64,000 bases of DNA from Butyrivibrio proteoclasticus B316 (GCF_000145035.1 NC_014387.1:1726001-1790000), one strand, 5' to 3'. Positions 27,899 through 36,805 are shown, numbered from the stretch's first letter. Made by a program: numbers and translations. Notes: a model not told the origin generated them from the sequence alone.

Positions 27899-29230
27899 TT
27901 ATTTCTTGATTTCTTTTCCTAAAAGCCTGTTAAATAAGGCAAATGCTATAATTGTAGTAAATAAGTCAGCTACAAACTGCGCAGCGATTACGCCTGTAAG
28001 CCCCAGGATATGACTCATTACAAATATAACAGGCAAAAAGACTATTCCCTGTCTGCAGGCTGATAGAATAAATGCGCCTATAGCTTTGCCCGTTGACTGG
28101 AATGTGCAAATTATTATAAGACATATTCCCATAAGAGGAGCACCCAAGAGCTGCAGTCTTAACATATATGCACCGGTCTGTATCATCTCGGGATCATCCA
28201 GAAATCTTCCTATTATAGGTTTAGCTGCAATTGATAGGATAACCAGAAATGCAAATCCTGTGCCTCCTGTAAGCGCCATACCAAATCTGATGATCTTCTT
28301 TAGTCTATCTTTTAATTTAGCACCATAATTGTATCCGATAAGAGGCTGGCCTCCAAAGGAAAGGCCTACAATAACTAAAAGCGCGATATTAACAATCTTA
28401 AGAACAATTCCCATTATTGCAACATTATCCGAGCCATATGGCAAAAGAAATCTGTTGGTAAGAGTGATTCCGATTGTCTGCATCAGGTTGGTAATACTTG
28501 AAGGAAGGCCGATTGAAAAAATATCAGTAAATGAATCAGCATCAAGTGTTAAAAGTCTTATATCCAGACTTAGGACTTTGCTCTTTTTGATAATGCATAT
28601 AACAAAAAAGAGACATGTTACAATATAGCCGATTACAGTTGCAATTGCTGCTCCGGCAGCACCAAGCCCAAGCGTAAAGATGAAGATCGGGTCAAGGATA
28701 ATATTAACAATAGTTCCGATAATAGAGCCTATCATTGAACTAAGTGACATTCCCTCTGCTCGTAGGAGATTAGATGGTACAAGTGCGAATATTACAAATG
28801 TTGATCCAAGTATGAGCCAGGAATAATATTGATTGGCAAACTGATATGTTACCTGATCTGCACCGAGAATTGACAGAACTGTATCCTTAAATATCAGCAT
28901 CAATACCGTAAAAATAATGCCTGTTATTACAGACAGGTAAAAGCAAAATGTACTTTTTCTCCTGGCATTTTCAATATCACCGGTGCCCAGAAGCCTAGAT
29001 ATTACAGAGCTTCCTCCTATGCCAAATATATCGCCTATTGCCAAAAGAAGGGTGAATAGCGGCGCGCAAAGAGAAATACCCGCTATCAGATTAGTGTCAT
29101 TAGTTAAGGCTATAAAGTAAGTGTCAACCAGGTTGTAGATGAGCGTTACAATCATTCCCATTACTACAGGAAGAGCCATCTTAAGATAAGCTTTTGGAAT
29201 TGGGGCTTTTTCAAATAATTCGTTTTCCAT
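27899..29230 (-). CDS. MATE-family multidrug efflux transporter (MepA-like)
   Basis: 443-aa, 12-helix transporter of the MATE superfamily. Typical stretches are LPVVMGMIVTLIYNLVDTYF at residues 20-39, GGSSVISRLLG, and the mirrored SFGGQPLIGYNYGAK in the second half. These pumps use Na+ or H+ gradients to export cationic compounds. AAAGGA precedes the ATG at good distance. Upstream is a consensus promoter and a short structured leader ending in an intrinsic terminator, an arrangement known for guanidine-IV riboswitches ahead of mepA-type genes. If that holds, export of guanidinium or related cations is its role (inference). Confidence 0.92.
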   Translation of the reverse strand: MENELFEKAPIPKAYLKMALPVVMGMIVTLIYNLVDTYFIALTNDTNLIAGISLCAPLFTLLLAIGDIFGIGGSSVISRLLGTGDIENARRKSTFCFYLSVITGIIFTVLMLIFKDTVLSILGADQVTYQFANQYYSWLILGSTFVIFALVPSNLLRAEGMSLSSMIGSIIGTIVNIILDPIFIFTLGLGAAGAAIATVIGYIVTCLFFVICIIKKSKVLSLDIRLLTLDADSFTDIFSIGLPSSITNLMQTIGITLTNRFLLPYGSDNVAIMGIVLKIVNIALLVIVGLSFGGQPLIGYNYGAKLKDRLKKIIRFGMALTGGTGFAFLVILSIAAKPIIGRFLDDPEMIQTGAYMLRLQLLGAPLMGICLIIICTFQSTGKAIGAFILSACRQGIVFLPVIFVMSHILGLTGVIAAQFVADLFTTIIAFALFNRLLGKEIKK

Positions 29231-29311
29231 TTAAAGTCCTTTCTTGATGCTAAGCTAACACAAAATACTTTTTCTCATGTTAGCCTATATTCATTGTATT
29301 ATTAGATCAAT

Positions 29312-29355
29312 AAATAAAAAAGGATATCCATATTCCTCAAGGATTATGGATATCC
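29312..29355 (-). terminator. Leader terminator upstream of the MATE gene
   Basis: A 14-bp stem with one mismatch: GGATATCCATA (29322-29332) and TCC pair with GGA and TATGGATATCC (29345-29355), with a TCAA tetraloop as read on the plus strand. On the minus strand it runs into TTTTTTATTTA. It lies between the promoter and the gene, so it can only attenuate the MATE transcript. Confidence 0.75.
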
Positions 29356-29400
29356 GTACCGTGGCAGATATAATCCGCCCTACTCACTATATTTATAACT
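29356..29400 (-). promoter_or_regulatory. Candidate guanidine-IV (mepA-motif) riboswitch aptamer
   Basis: The 45-nt leader between the start site and the terminator contains a 6-bp hairpin GGCGGA-ttata-TCTGCC (minus strand, 29379-29363) followed at once by ACGGTAC and the terminator stem. Small size, the GGGCGG/CTGCC hairpin next to an ACGG, an overlapping terminator and a downstream MATE gene together match what I remember of the guanidine-IV class. The call is from memory, without a covariance search. Confidence 0.5.
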
Positions 29401-29405
29401 TTGAT

Positions 29406-29434
29406 ATATTAGCATTTATGTTCTGGAGTGTCAA
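29406..29434 (-). promoter_or_regulatory. Consensus promoter of the MATE gene
   Basis: Minus strand TTGACA (29434-29429), 17-bp spacer, TAATAT (29411-29406), with TGC ahead of the -10. It overlaps the first unit of the tandem repeat array. Confidence 0.8.
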
Positions 29435-29640
29435 ATCTTAATAAGTAGTTGGCCTGAATAATGGTCTGTAGCGTCAAATCTTAATAAGTAGTTGGCTTCG
29501 ATAAAGTTCTGGAATGTTTCTTTAATAAGTAACAAGCCTGGATAAAATTCTAAAATGTCTCTTTTTAATAAGTAACAGGTTTAGATAACGGTCTGGAGTA
29601 AGTAATAGGTCTAGATAACGGTCTGGATAAATATGTAAGA
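29421..29640. repeat. Degenerate tandem repeat, about 43-bp unit, upstream of the MATE promoter
   Basis: Units begin near 29421, 29464, 29507, 29548, 29591 and 29621. Each starts with a form of TTCTGGAGTG or GTCTGTAGCG; the middle shares AATAAGTA, and units end like GATAACG. The first two share CGTCAAATCTTAATAAGTAG or a one-base variant. Similarity decays with distance from the promoter, and the last unit is short. There are no unique spacers, so it is not a CRISPR array. Confidence 0.75.
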
Positions 29641-30010
29641 TTGTTGTAATACCAAATGCTTGGATAAGTATATCTTGTTATTATGGTGAGCTTTAAAATA
29701 ATACTAACTCTTATAAATGTAGCCCTTTATTATTATAAAATATTTCAAATTTTTCTATATGAGCTAATTTTAGAGCAAAAATATAATACCATTGGCAGAT
29801 AAATAATTGATTTATTATTATTATTTTCCTATTTTTAAATTTCGTTGTAATAACAAATTGGGGTATATATATTACGTGGTATTATTTGGAGATTTTTATG
29901 GCTATAAACACTACATGATTATAGAAAAAACTATATAAATATTACGAAGAACTATTTATTAGCTTTTAATAATATTATTTCAAGTTTATATAAACTTTAA
30001 CGCAGTTTAA
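29641..30010. other. AT-rich stretch without recognised gene
   Basis: About 370 bp, very AT-rich, between the repeat array and the leader of the secreted-protein gene. I see only short start-stop pairs (for example a six-codon frame at 29899), a palindrome AAGTTTATATAAACTT near 29982, and no convincing RNA or ORF. Confidence 0.4.
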
Positions 30011-30031
30011 TTGCAATTTTTGTCGGAGGGG

Positions 30032-30097
30032 TGGTAAACTACCCATGTAACGTAGTAAATATGCGACTTCAAGAGATTTATTAAGCCGCGTTTTTTT
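30032..30097 (+). promoter_or_regulatory. Attenuator-like leader before the PT-repeat secreted protein
   Basis: A small GGGTGGTaaACTACCC hairpin is followed by GCGACTT (30063-30069) pairing with AAGCCGC (30083-30089), one A-C mismatch, then seven T residues (30091-30097). The gene's ribosome binding site starts four bases later. A terminator in this position suggests leader control; I do not recognise an aptamer class. Confidence 0.45.
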
Positions 30098-30115
30098 ATG
30101 AAAGAGGGGTACTTA

Positions 30116-31165
30116 ATGAAGATTAGTAAATTTATAGCTGTAGCTTTAAGCGCAATTGTTTTTGTGCAGGCGCCTGTAGTAGCGTTTGCAGATGAATACA
30201 CTGATACAGCAAACCTCTATAAGTTAGGTGAAGGTGACTATCTGTTTGCAGGACATGCCGGTTTTTATTTAACAGACGACACAAATGCTAAGAATGATGA
30301 TAATCCTTATCCTGGAACAGGAGAAGGTACATTAATATCAGGAGATATAACCGGACCGAATGGAATTGATTATGGAGCAGGACATGCCTTTGATTGTCAA
30401 TGGGATCCAGGAACATACAAAGAAGCCACTGGCTTAGCTGATCCTATTAGTGGAGCTCTTGGAGAAAACGACTGTGTAAATCTTAAGTATAATGGCACAA
30501 ATTATACATTAACTTTAACTGCAAAAGGCTCAGGGGCTACGCCGGGTTCAGAGATTACGCCAACACCTACACCTACACCTACACCTACACCTACACCAAC
30601 ACCTGATCCATACCCATCCTCTGATCCAGATCCTGCACCTGCAACAGATGAAAATCAACCTCAGGAAACACCTACACTAGATCCCGAGCAGCAAGAATCC
30701 TCACCAGCTCCAGAGCCTGTATATCAGCCAATAGAGCAGCCTCAGGAACCAGAAGCTCCGGCACCTGTAGCAATTAACGTTGTTACTACAGCAGTAGGAA
30801 ATGCACTTCCTACTACAGAACTTGGAAATGCAACAGCTCCAACCAAGACAGTTTCTCTTGATCTTTTCACTATCACACCTGCCCAGCTAGTATCTGTGGT
30901 AACTGATACAGTAGTAAATGCACCAACGGGTGGCGAAGTAGTTATTGAGACCAATACAGAAGCTTGTCTTGATAAGAATATGGTAAATGCCTTTACACAG
31001 AGACCTGACGTAGCAATTAACATAGTATTTAAGAATAAGCTTGGACAGAAGCTCAGAGTTACTATTCCGGCTGGTTATCCTGTAACAACACTTCTTGATG
31101 CTAATGGTTATTGCGGATATATGCATCTTGTAGATATATTCGGAGCTACGATATTATCAGAATAA
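30116..31165 (+). CDS. Secreted protein with Thr-Pro repeat linker
   Basis: 349 aa, function unknown. A signal peptide (residues 1-25, likely cleavage VAFA-DE) leads into an N-terminal domain of about 110 residues with the pattern YLFAGHAGFYLTDD. A pure Thr-Pro repeat follows (about 150-168), then a Pro/Glu-rich linker and a C-terminal domain of about 110 residues that ends the protein. No sortase or membrane anchor is present, so it is probably released or wall-associated by the C-terminal domain. ATG 30116 has AAAGAGGGG at 30101-30109; ATG 30098 lies directly on the T-tract and has none. It looks like an accessory surface protein. Confidence 0.75.
   Translation: MKISKFIAVALSAIVFVQAPVVAFADEYTDTANLYKLGEGDYLFAGHAGFYLTDDTNAKNDDNPYPGTGEGTLISGDITGPNGIDYGAGHAFDCQWDPGTYKEATGLADPISGALGENDCVNLKYNGTNYTLTLTAKGSGATPGSEITPTPTPTPTPTPTPTPDPYPSSDPDPAPATDENQPQETPTLDPEQQESSPAPEPVYQPIEQPQEPEAPAPVAINVVTTAVGNALPTTELGNATAPTKTVSLDLFTITPAQLVSVVTDTVVNAPTGGEVVIETNTEACLDKNMVNAFTQRPDVAINIVFKNKLGQKLRVTIPAGYPVTTLLDANGYCGYMHLVDIFGATILSE
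30562..30606 (+). repeat. Six-base tandem repeat coding for Thr-Pro
   Basis: Seven or so copies of ACACCT or ACACCA in tandem inside the secreted-protein gene. Such tracts can change copy number by slippage in steps of two residues without shifting the frame. Confidence 0.85.
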
Positions 31166-31480
31166 GTTATTATTCTTATTAAGAAACAATTATATGATGA
31201 AATATAAGTAATAGTAATCAATAAAAAATCGTCACCTTCATGATCCCTTGCAGATATAATCTGCAGGGGATTATTTAATGCAAAAAAATAAATCTATAGT
31301 GCAAACTCATTGATTAAGCTATAAGAATTTGAAATAATTTCATTTCATCCAGTTATTCATGTTATTATTCTGAAGTAGGTAAAAGTAGCAATATAATTCC
31401 AATAAATAAAGTCAACTATTAATTATGGCAAATGACATAGTTAATAGACTTATATCTCAATGAAATGGAGTAATAGATAA
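31166..31480. other. Intergenic stretch with one strong hairpin
   Basis: 315 bp. The only clear structure is a 13-bp stem ATCCCTTGCAGAT (31243-31255) with ATCTGCAGGGGAT (31259-31271), one G-U pair and a 3-nt loop. It probably ends the secreted-protein transcript, although only TATTTAA follows it. The remainder is AT-rich with no ORF I can support. Confidence 0.55.
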
Positions 31481-32023
31481 ATGGATCATTTTTACTTTGT
31501 AAGACATGGTGAAACCGTGTGGAATGTAGAAAACAAGATATGCGGAGCGACAGATATTGAGCTTACTGAAAGAGGGCATCTGCAGGCTATAGAGACAGGG
31601 CGTAAGATTCTGGATATGGGAATCCATGCAGATATTATCCTGACATCACCTCTTGTAAGAGCCAAAGAGACAGCCAGACATATTTCTGAGATAACAGGCA
31701 TTCCAATGGAAGTTGAGCCTCGAGTAATAGAACAGAATTTTGGAATTTGGGAATCGACTCCCCGTGATGGAAAAGAGTTCCATGAGGCCAAAAAAGATAT
31801 GGCATGCCGCTTTGGAACGGGAGAATCTATGCTTCAAATGGCTCAGAGAATCTATAATCTTCTCGATGATATCAAGGCAGGAGATAAGGAAGTTATCCTT
31901 GTAGCCCACAATGGTATCGTCAGGATTGTCGAATCGTATTTCAGGGACATGAATAATGAGGAATTCTCTTCATGCGGTATCCAGAACTGCGAAATCAAGA
32001 AATATATTTTTACAAATCCATGA
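31481..32023 (+). CDS. Histidine phosphatase family protein (phosphoglycerate mutase-like)
   Basis: 180 aa. The catalytic RHG motif is at residues 8-10 (FVRHGETVWN), LTSPLVRAKETA gives the second Arg, and VAHNGIVR the second catalytic His. Members include cofactor-dependent phosphoglycerate mutases and broad phosphatases such as CobC and PhoE; the short length favours a phosphatase. AATGGAGTAATAG precedes the ATG. No operon partner is obvious. Confidence 0.9.
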   Translation: MDHFYFVRHGETVWNVENKICGATDIELTERGHLQAIETGRKILDMGIHADIILTSPLVRAKETARHISEITGIPMEVEPRVIEQNFGIWESTPRDGKEFHEAKKDMACRFGTGESMLQMAQRIYNLLDDIKAGDKEVILVAHNGIVRIVESYFRDMNNEEFSSCGIQNCEIKKYIFTNP

Positions 32024-32225
32024 TAACTGAATATTGCAGTTAGTACTAATTTCTGCGAATCATAATAATTTATCATATGAATTATTTGGATAAATTAAAT
32101 CAATGAAAACAGTGCAATAGAGCTTAGAAATGACTAAGAAATAGTATATATTTACGATAAATTGAGTTATAATTTAATAGGGTTACGTTATATTTTTAAC
32201 ACAATTTAGAAGGAGGATTTTTCTT

Positions 32226-33443
32226 ATGTCACGTTTCACACTACCAAGGGATATCTACCACGGAAAGGGAGCGCTGGAAGCTCTTAAGACTCTCGAAGGT
32301 AAAAGAGCTATCGTATGTGTTGGTGGAAGCTCCATGAAAAAAGGAGGATTCCTTCAGAAGGTAGAAGATTACCTTAAGGAAGCCGGTATGGAAGTTGAGC
32401 TGTTTGAGGGAATTGAGCCGGATCCATCTGTTGAGACAGTTATGAAAGGTGCTGAGGCTATGCAGAAGTTCCAGCCTGACTGGATTGTTGCAATAGGCGG
32501 TGGATCACCTATCGATGCTGCCAAGGCTATGTGGATCAAATACGAGTATCCTGAGACTACTTTTGAAGATATGTGCAAGGTATTCGGACTTCCTAAGCTT
32601 CGTACAAAAGCTCATTTCTGTGCAATTCCATCTACATCCGGAACAGCTACAGAGGTTACAGCTTTTTCAATCATCACTGATTATCAGAAGGGTATCAAGT
32701 ATCCTATAGCTGACTTTGAGATTACACCAGATGTTGCTATTGTTGATCCTGAACTCACACATACAATGCCAATCAAGCTTGTAGCTCATACCGGTATGGA
32801 TGCCATGACCCATGCTATTGAGGCCTATGTTTCTACAGCTAATTGTGATTATACAGATGGACTTGCAATTCATGCAATTGAGATGATCCAGGCTAATCTT
32901 GTTAAATCCTATAATGGTGATATGGAATCAAGAGATGCTATGCACAACGCTCAGTGCCTTGCCGGAATGGCATTTTCAAATGCTCTTCTTGGAATTGTTC
33001 ATTCTATGGCACATAAGACAGGTGCTGTTTTTGCAGATAAAGGAGCTCATATTATTCATGGTGCTGCTAATGCTATGTACCTTCCTAAGGTTATCGCATT
33101 TAATGCCAAGGATGAGACTGCTAAAAAGCGCTATGGCGTAATTGCAGATTATATGCATCTTGGCGGATCAAATGATGATGAGAAGGTTAAACTCCTCATT
33201 GATTACCTGCGCAAGATGAATGATGACCTTAACATCCCTCACAGCATCAATCACTATGGTGCAGATGGACTTCCTGCAGATCAGGGCTTTGTTGCAGAGG
33301 ATGTATTCCTTGAAAGACTCCATGACATCGCAGCAAATGCAATTCTTGATGCATGTACAGGATCTAACCCTCGTCAGCCTAGTCAGGAAGAAATGGAGAA
33401 GCTCCTTAAGTGCTGCTATTATGATACAGAAGTAGATTTCTAA
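32226..33443 (+). CDS. Iron-containing alcohol dehydrogenase
   Basis: 405-aa group III, iron-dependent alcohol dehydrogenase. The NAD(P)-binding GGGS is in VAIGGGSPIDAAKAMW. Metal ligands lie in HTGMDAMTHAIEAY and GIVHSMAHKTGA, with a further His in HGAANAMYLP. It resembles the dehydrogenase half of AdhE and NADH-dependent butanol or ethanol dehydrogenases. It likely reduces aldehydes to alcohols in fermentation, which would also re-oxidise NADH; exact substrate not determined. The ribosome binding site AGAAGGAGG is very strong, which suggests high expression. A terminator follows. Confidence 0.93.
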   Translation: MSRFTLPRDIYHGKGALEALKTLEGKRAIVCVGGSSMKKGGFLQKVEDYLKEAGMEVELFEGIEPDPSVETVMKGAEAMQKFQPDWIVAIGGGSPIDAAKAMWIKYEYPETTFEDMCKVFGLPKLRTKAHFCAIPSTSGTATEVTAFSIITDYQKGIKYPIADFEITPDVAIVDPELTHTMPIKLVAHTGMDAMTHAIEAYVSTANCDYTDGLAIHAIEMIQANLVKSYNGDMESRDAMHNAQCLAGMAFSNALLGIVHSMAHKTGAVFADKGAHIIHGAANAMYLPKVIAFNAKDETAKKRYGVIADYMHLGGSNDDEKVKLLIDYLRKMNDDLNIPHSINHYGADGLPADQGFVAEDVFLERLHDIAANAILDACTGSNPRQPSQEEMEKLLKCCYYDTEVDF

Positions 33444-33477
33444 TTGCTTTTTTGTCATTAACTATATTTAATATAAG

Positions 33478-33509
33478 CGCCCTTGTAGTATTTTCTACAG
33501 GGGCGTTTT
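33478..33509 (+). terminator. Intrinsic terminator after the alcohol dehydrogenase
   Basis: CGCCCTTGTAG (33478-33488) with CTACAGGGGCG (33495-33505), one G-U pair, then TTTT. Confidence 0.85.
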
Positions 33510-33609
33510 GTTTTGTTCAATAGGACTTTGAAAATGTGTCTTGCGCAATAGCCAGAAAAAAACATATCGATGAGATATTTTTTTTGATTCTTGAAACATA
33601 ATTCGTCAC

Positions 33610-33639
33610 TTGTCTGTAGTAATTATAGAATGATATAAT
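33610..33639 (+). promoter_or_regulatory. Promoter of the lipoprotein operon
   Basis: TTGTCT (33610-33615), 18-bp spacer, TATAAT (33634-33639) with a TGA extension. A small TGCG-tttt-CGCA hairpin and a T8 tract lie in the leader. Confidence 0.6.
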
Positions 33640-33690
33640 TTCACTTGTGCGTTTTCGCATGAGGATTTTTTTTAAGGAGATTAAAAAGAT

Positions 33691-34749
33691 ATGAAAAAAA
33701 TTGTTGCAAGTGTTTTATGTGGGGTGATGGCCATATCTATGCTGGCCGGATGTGGTAAAGATAATGCAAAAGCTGCAGATACAGAAGCCGTTGCTGTTGA
33801 AACATCTTCTGAAGCTACGTCGGATTCTGCCGAGAGTGTTGAGCAAGCATCATTGGACGACACTCAGGCTTCAGAAGAAGCTTCTACTAACGAGGAAGCC
33901 AACAAATATGATATTTCAGTCATCGCAAGAACAGCTGATCTTGGTGATGATGTTCTGATGCTTGATTTCGCATTTACAAACAATTCAGATGAGGAAATGT
34001 CACTTTACAGACTGTATGATAAAGCTACTCAGAATGGAGTAGAACTTGATGAAACAGCATCTACCGGAATCAATGATCTCAGGAAAAAGGATGAAGTTTT
34101 CTATCTTTCAGAAAAAACTCTTCCCGGTGAAACCAAGAATCTTAGAATTGTATACAAATTAACTGATCTTAATACACCTGTTGTAGTAGAAGGTAAAGAC
34201 GGAATGTTTAAATACTACATCCAGCTTGCAGATGCTGTAACAGAAACTGATGGAGAAGTAATTGTAGCTACTCCTTATGCAGTTGAAAGTGCAATTCAGG
34301 CTGATATAGAATTAGCTCTTCTTGGAGTTGACAAATTGCATGATGACAGTGGTGCATTTTATGTAATTTCAACTATTACTAACACAACTGATGAAGAACT
34401 TGACCTTAAGAAGATAGGCGCAAAAGCTGTTCAGAACGGCAAAGAACTTGAGAAAATCCATGCTGGTGGATGGGATGTAAGAAATAAATTACAGCCTGGC
34501 GAATCAGACATGATCATCAGTTGCTTTGGAACAAATGAAGTTGGTGAAATTGAGTTTTCACTTCTTGATTCTTCTAATATGAACAGTGTAATTGCATCAG
34601 GAACATACACACCTGAGGAACTCTTCCAGAATTCAGAAGATTTCAATAACAATGTCTTTGATTCATCAGTATATATCGACAGATTTACACTTCTTGACAC
34701 AATAGTTGGCAAGTTTGTAACTGATATGAAAGATGAAATGAGCAAATAA
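33691..34749 (+). CDS. Lipoprotein with two DUF5067-like domains
   Basis: 352-aa predicted lipoprotein. Signal peptide with lipobox LAGC (C21), an acidic/Ser-rich spacer to about residue 70, then two related beta-domains. The first has FTNNSDEEMSLYRLYDKATQ and NGVELDE; the second has ITNTTDEELDLKKIGAKAVQ and NGKELEK, which shows an internal duplication. This pattern fits DUF5067, a family of unknown function. TTAAGGAGATT precedes the ATG. The stop overlaps the ATG of the next lipoprotein gene, so the two are made together. Confidence 0.8.
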   Translation: MKKIVASVLCGVMAISMLAGCGKDNAKAADTEAVAVETSSEATSDSAESVEQASLDDTQASEEASTNEEANKYDISVIARTADLGDDVLMLDFAFTNNSDEEMSLYRLYDKATQNGVELDETASTGINDLRKKDEVFYLSEKTLPGETKNLRIVYKLTDLNTPVVVEGKDGMFKYYIQLADAVTETDGEVIVATPYAVESAIQADIELALLGVDKLHDDSGAFYVISTITNTTDEELDLKKIGAKAVQNGKELEKIHAGGWDVRNKLQPGESDMIISCFGTNEVGEIEFSLLDSSNMNSVIASGTYTPEELFQNSEDFNNNVFDSSVYIDRFTLLDTIVGKFVTDMKDEMSK

Positions 34750-36218
34750 TGAAAATAGGTAAAAAAACTATTCGAATTCTGTCAGCTGTTATTATTAGCA
34801 GTATTATGATGATTAGCGTGACTGGATGCAGTATTATTGATGCCGTATATGGTAACATTGATCTATTTATCAAAGATATTCTGGAAATCGATGAATATGA
34901 CGATCATTTTGATGGCAACGATGATTACTCTTTTTCTAATGAAGAGAATGAATACAATAAGTCGCCTGTATCAGATATACCTGTATTTCAAAAGGATGAG
35001 TCTTACGCAGGACTCACAATTGATGATGTCAGTGCCGATCTTATTTCATGGCTATGTGCCACAAATGCCGTTCAATCCAAAATCAACGGCCTTGATGTTA
35101 CAGTTATTGGCGGTATGCAACGAGATGATGAGAACCTTGACTGGCTTGCAGGGGGACTGGAAGCTGGATGGCATGTTACAGACAGAGAATCTCTTCTTGA
35201 GCAGTTAGATAAACTTACATGTTTTGATGGCATTGACTCAGATGATGGCTGGGATATGTCAAGAGCTGAGCAAATACTGGCTCAAGGTTATTGTCTTGGT
35301 TACCTTGAATTTGATGAATATCTGGAATATGCTATACCTCTTGGAAGGCTTATACAGAAACGCTTTTCTGACTGGGACAGCTTTGGAGATAACTATCTTA
35401 AGGGCTATATTAACTGGATATCAAAGGGAGGCTTTGGTTTTTCCGGAGATATTCAGGAGAGGCTTGACTGGCATCAGTACTTTGTGACCTGTGGTGAGTA
35501 TTACACAGGACCATATGCTGTAGACTTTGATATGGAGCTTACTCCCAAGGCAAGCGCCATGTACTATGATCATATGGATCCTCAAAAGCCATATCCTGCG
35601 CAAAATGATAAAGTTCCCGAAGTTGCACAGGCATATATTGCTCCGGAGAACCTCGGCATAATGCCAACAAGTGGGATAGTAGAGATTGAAGGAGATTTAT
35701 ATCATATTCCTGCTACTGTACAAGCATTCCTTGATAATGAATGGAGCCTTGAGGAAAATGATCTGACCTTTAAGCCTGGAACCACAGACAATGAGATATG
35801 CCTTACACGTGGTGGAAAGAGTATTAATCTTGTTTGCACAAGTGTTGCAAGAACTTCCGGAAGAGCAGAGGAAGCTTTGGTAGAAACTATATCTGCAAGT
35901 TCTCTTGGTGATGTTTCCTTTATACTACCTTCAAATATTGAAGTTGGTATGAATAAAAGTGAATGTCTCTTACTACTTAAGACATTAAACAGAGAATATG
36001 AGAAAACAGAAGCTGGAATTGAGATTTCTTTAGCTGCAATTAATGATTATGTTAACAAAAGTACGCTCAGTATTTCTTTTGACGGTAAAAAAGTATCTGA
36101 TATTGAAATAAACTGTTACGAAACTAAATCTGAGCAATTTGAGAGTTACATCAGAAACTCAGCCTTTAACAATCTTGAGAAAAACATAGAAAAGGCAAGA
36201 GAAAGAAAAAATAACTAA
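34749..36218 (+). CDS. Lipoprotein with DUF1266-like domain
   Basis: 489-aa predicted lipoprotein, lipobox VTGC (C27). After an acidic spacer, residues about 80-250 contain GWDMSRAEQILAQGYCLGYL and SDWDSFGDNYLKGYINW, the hallmark of DUF1266 proteins. The second half (about 290-489) is a separate region with LGIMPTSGIVEIEGDLYHIP and a Lys/Arg-rich end that I do not recognise. DUF1266 proteins are usually cytoplasmic or membrane-linked and uncharacterised; here the domain would face outward. Its start overlaps the previous gene's stop (TAATG). A strong terminator follows. Confidence 0.75.
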   Translation: MKIGKKTIRILSAVIISSIMMISVTGCSIIDAVYGNIDLFIKDILEIDEYDDHFDGNDDYSFSNEENEYNKSPVSDIPVFQKDESYAGLTIDDVSADLISWLCATNAVQSKINGLDVTVIGGMQRDDENLDWLAGGLEAGWHVTDRESLLEQLDKLTCFDGIDSDDGWDMSRAEQILAQGYCLGYLEFDEYLEYAIPLGRLIQKRFSDWDSFGDNYLKGYINWISKGGFGFSGDIQERLDWHQYFVTCGEYYTGPYAVDFDMELTPKASAMYYDHMDPQKPYPAQNDKVPEVAQAYIAPENLGIMPTSGIVEIEGDLYHIPATVQAFLDNEWSLEENDLTFKPGTTDNEICLTRGGKSINLVCTSVARTSGRAEEALVETISASSLGDVSFILPSNIEVGMNKSECLLLLKTLNREYEKTEAGIEISLAAINDYVNKSTLSISFDGKKVSDIEINCYETKSEQFESYIRNSAFNNLEKNIEKARERKNN

Positions 36219-36231
36219 AACGTAATTTAAG

Positions 36232-36266
36232 AAGCACCTGTGCACGATAAATGCATAGGTGCTTTT
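36232..36266 (+). terminator. Intrinsic terminator of the lipoprotein operon
   Basis: A 13-bp stem AAGCACCTGTGCA (36232-36244) with TGCATAGGTGCTT (36252-36264), one G-U pair, then TTTT. Confidence 0.85.
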
Positions 36267-36376
36267 GCGTATGGATAATGCAGGAGATTATTTATTTACG
36301 ATTTTTTGCCACATGTATTTTGATTATCGTATAAAGAAGTGTAATTAAAAAATACAAAAAAGGATGGTGAAGTGTG

Positions 36377-36805
36377 ATGAAAAATTTTCTTACTTTTTTA
36401 ACAGGCCTTATTCTAGCAATTGTAATGGTATTTGGGGGATTTGCCACTACTAATGTATTTGCTGCCAATGATGCATCCAAGTACATAAGCGGAGCCAAAT
36501 TCCTGGTAGCTCTCCATGGACAGGATGAAAATGATGAAGAGATCCTTATGGCTCTGTATGAAAGACCGGATGGCAATGAAGTTGCTTACATTAATGATGG
36601 ACATAGTCATGTATACCAGAGCTATACCGCTCAAAATGCAACCTACAATGGAATAGGAAGCGTAGAAAAGTATACTGTTGATGAGTTTGTAGTTAACTTC
36701 TTTATGTTAGACGGAACACCTTTCCTGATAACAGATGACGGAAGGCTCTATGCATGCGAATACATGACAGCTGATGCGGTTAAGCAGATTCAGAGCTACG
36801 ACTAA
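36377..36805 (+). CDS. Small secreted protein of unknown function
   Basis: 142 aa. A signal peptide (residues 1-30, cleavage near VFA-AND) is followed by a mature part of about 112 residues with no family I recognise. It has no cysteines for disulfides except one near the end, and no anchor. AAAGGATGG at 36359-36367 serves ATG 36377; the GTG at 36374 is also possible. Only 29 bp of plain sequence separates it from the preceding terminator region start, so its promoter is not evident. Confidence 0.65.
   Translation: MKNFLTFLTGLILAIVMVFGGFATTNVFAANDASKYISGAKFLVALHGQDENDEEILMALYERPDGNEVAYINDGHSHVYQSYTAQNATYNGIGSVEKYTVDEFVVNFFMLDGTPFLITDDGRLYACEYMTADAVKQIQSYD

Noticed and set aside
29421..29640. 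CRISPR array
   Set aside because: The units are contiguous and decay gradually; there are no unique spacers between identical repeats and no cas genes.
30098..30115. ATG 30098 as start of the secreted protein
   Set aside because: It follows the terminator T-tract with no binding site; starting at 30116 gives a proper signal peptide and AAAGAGGGG upstream.
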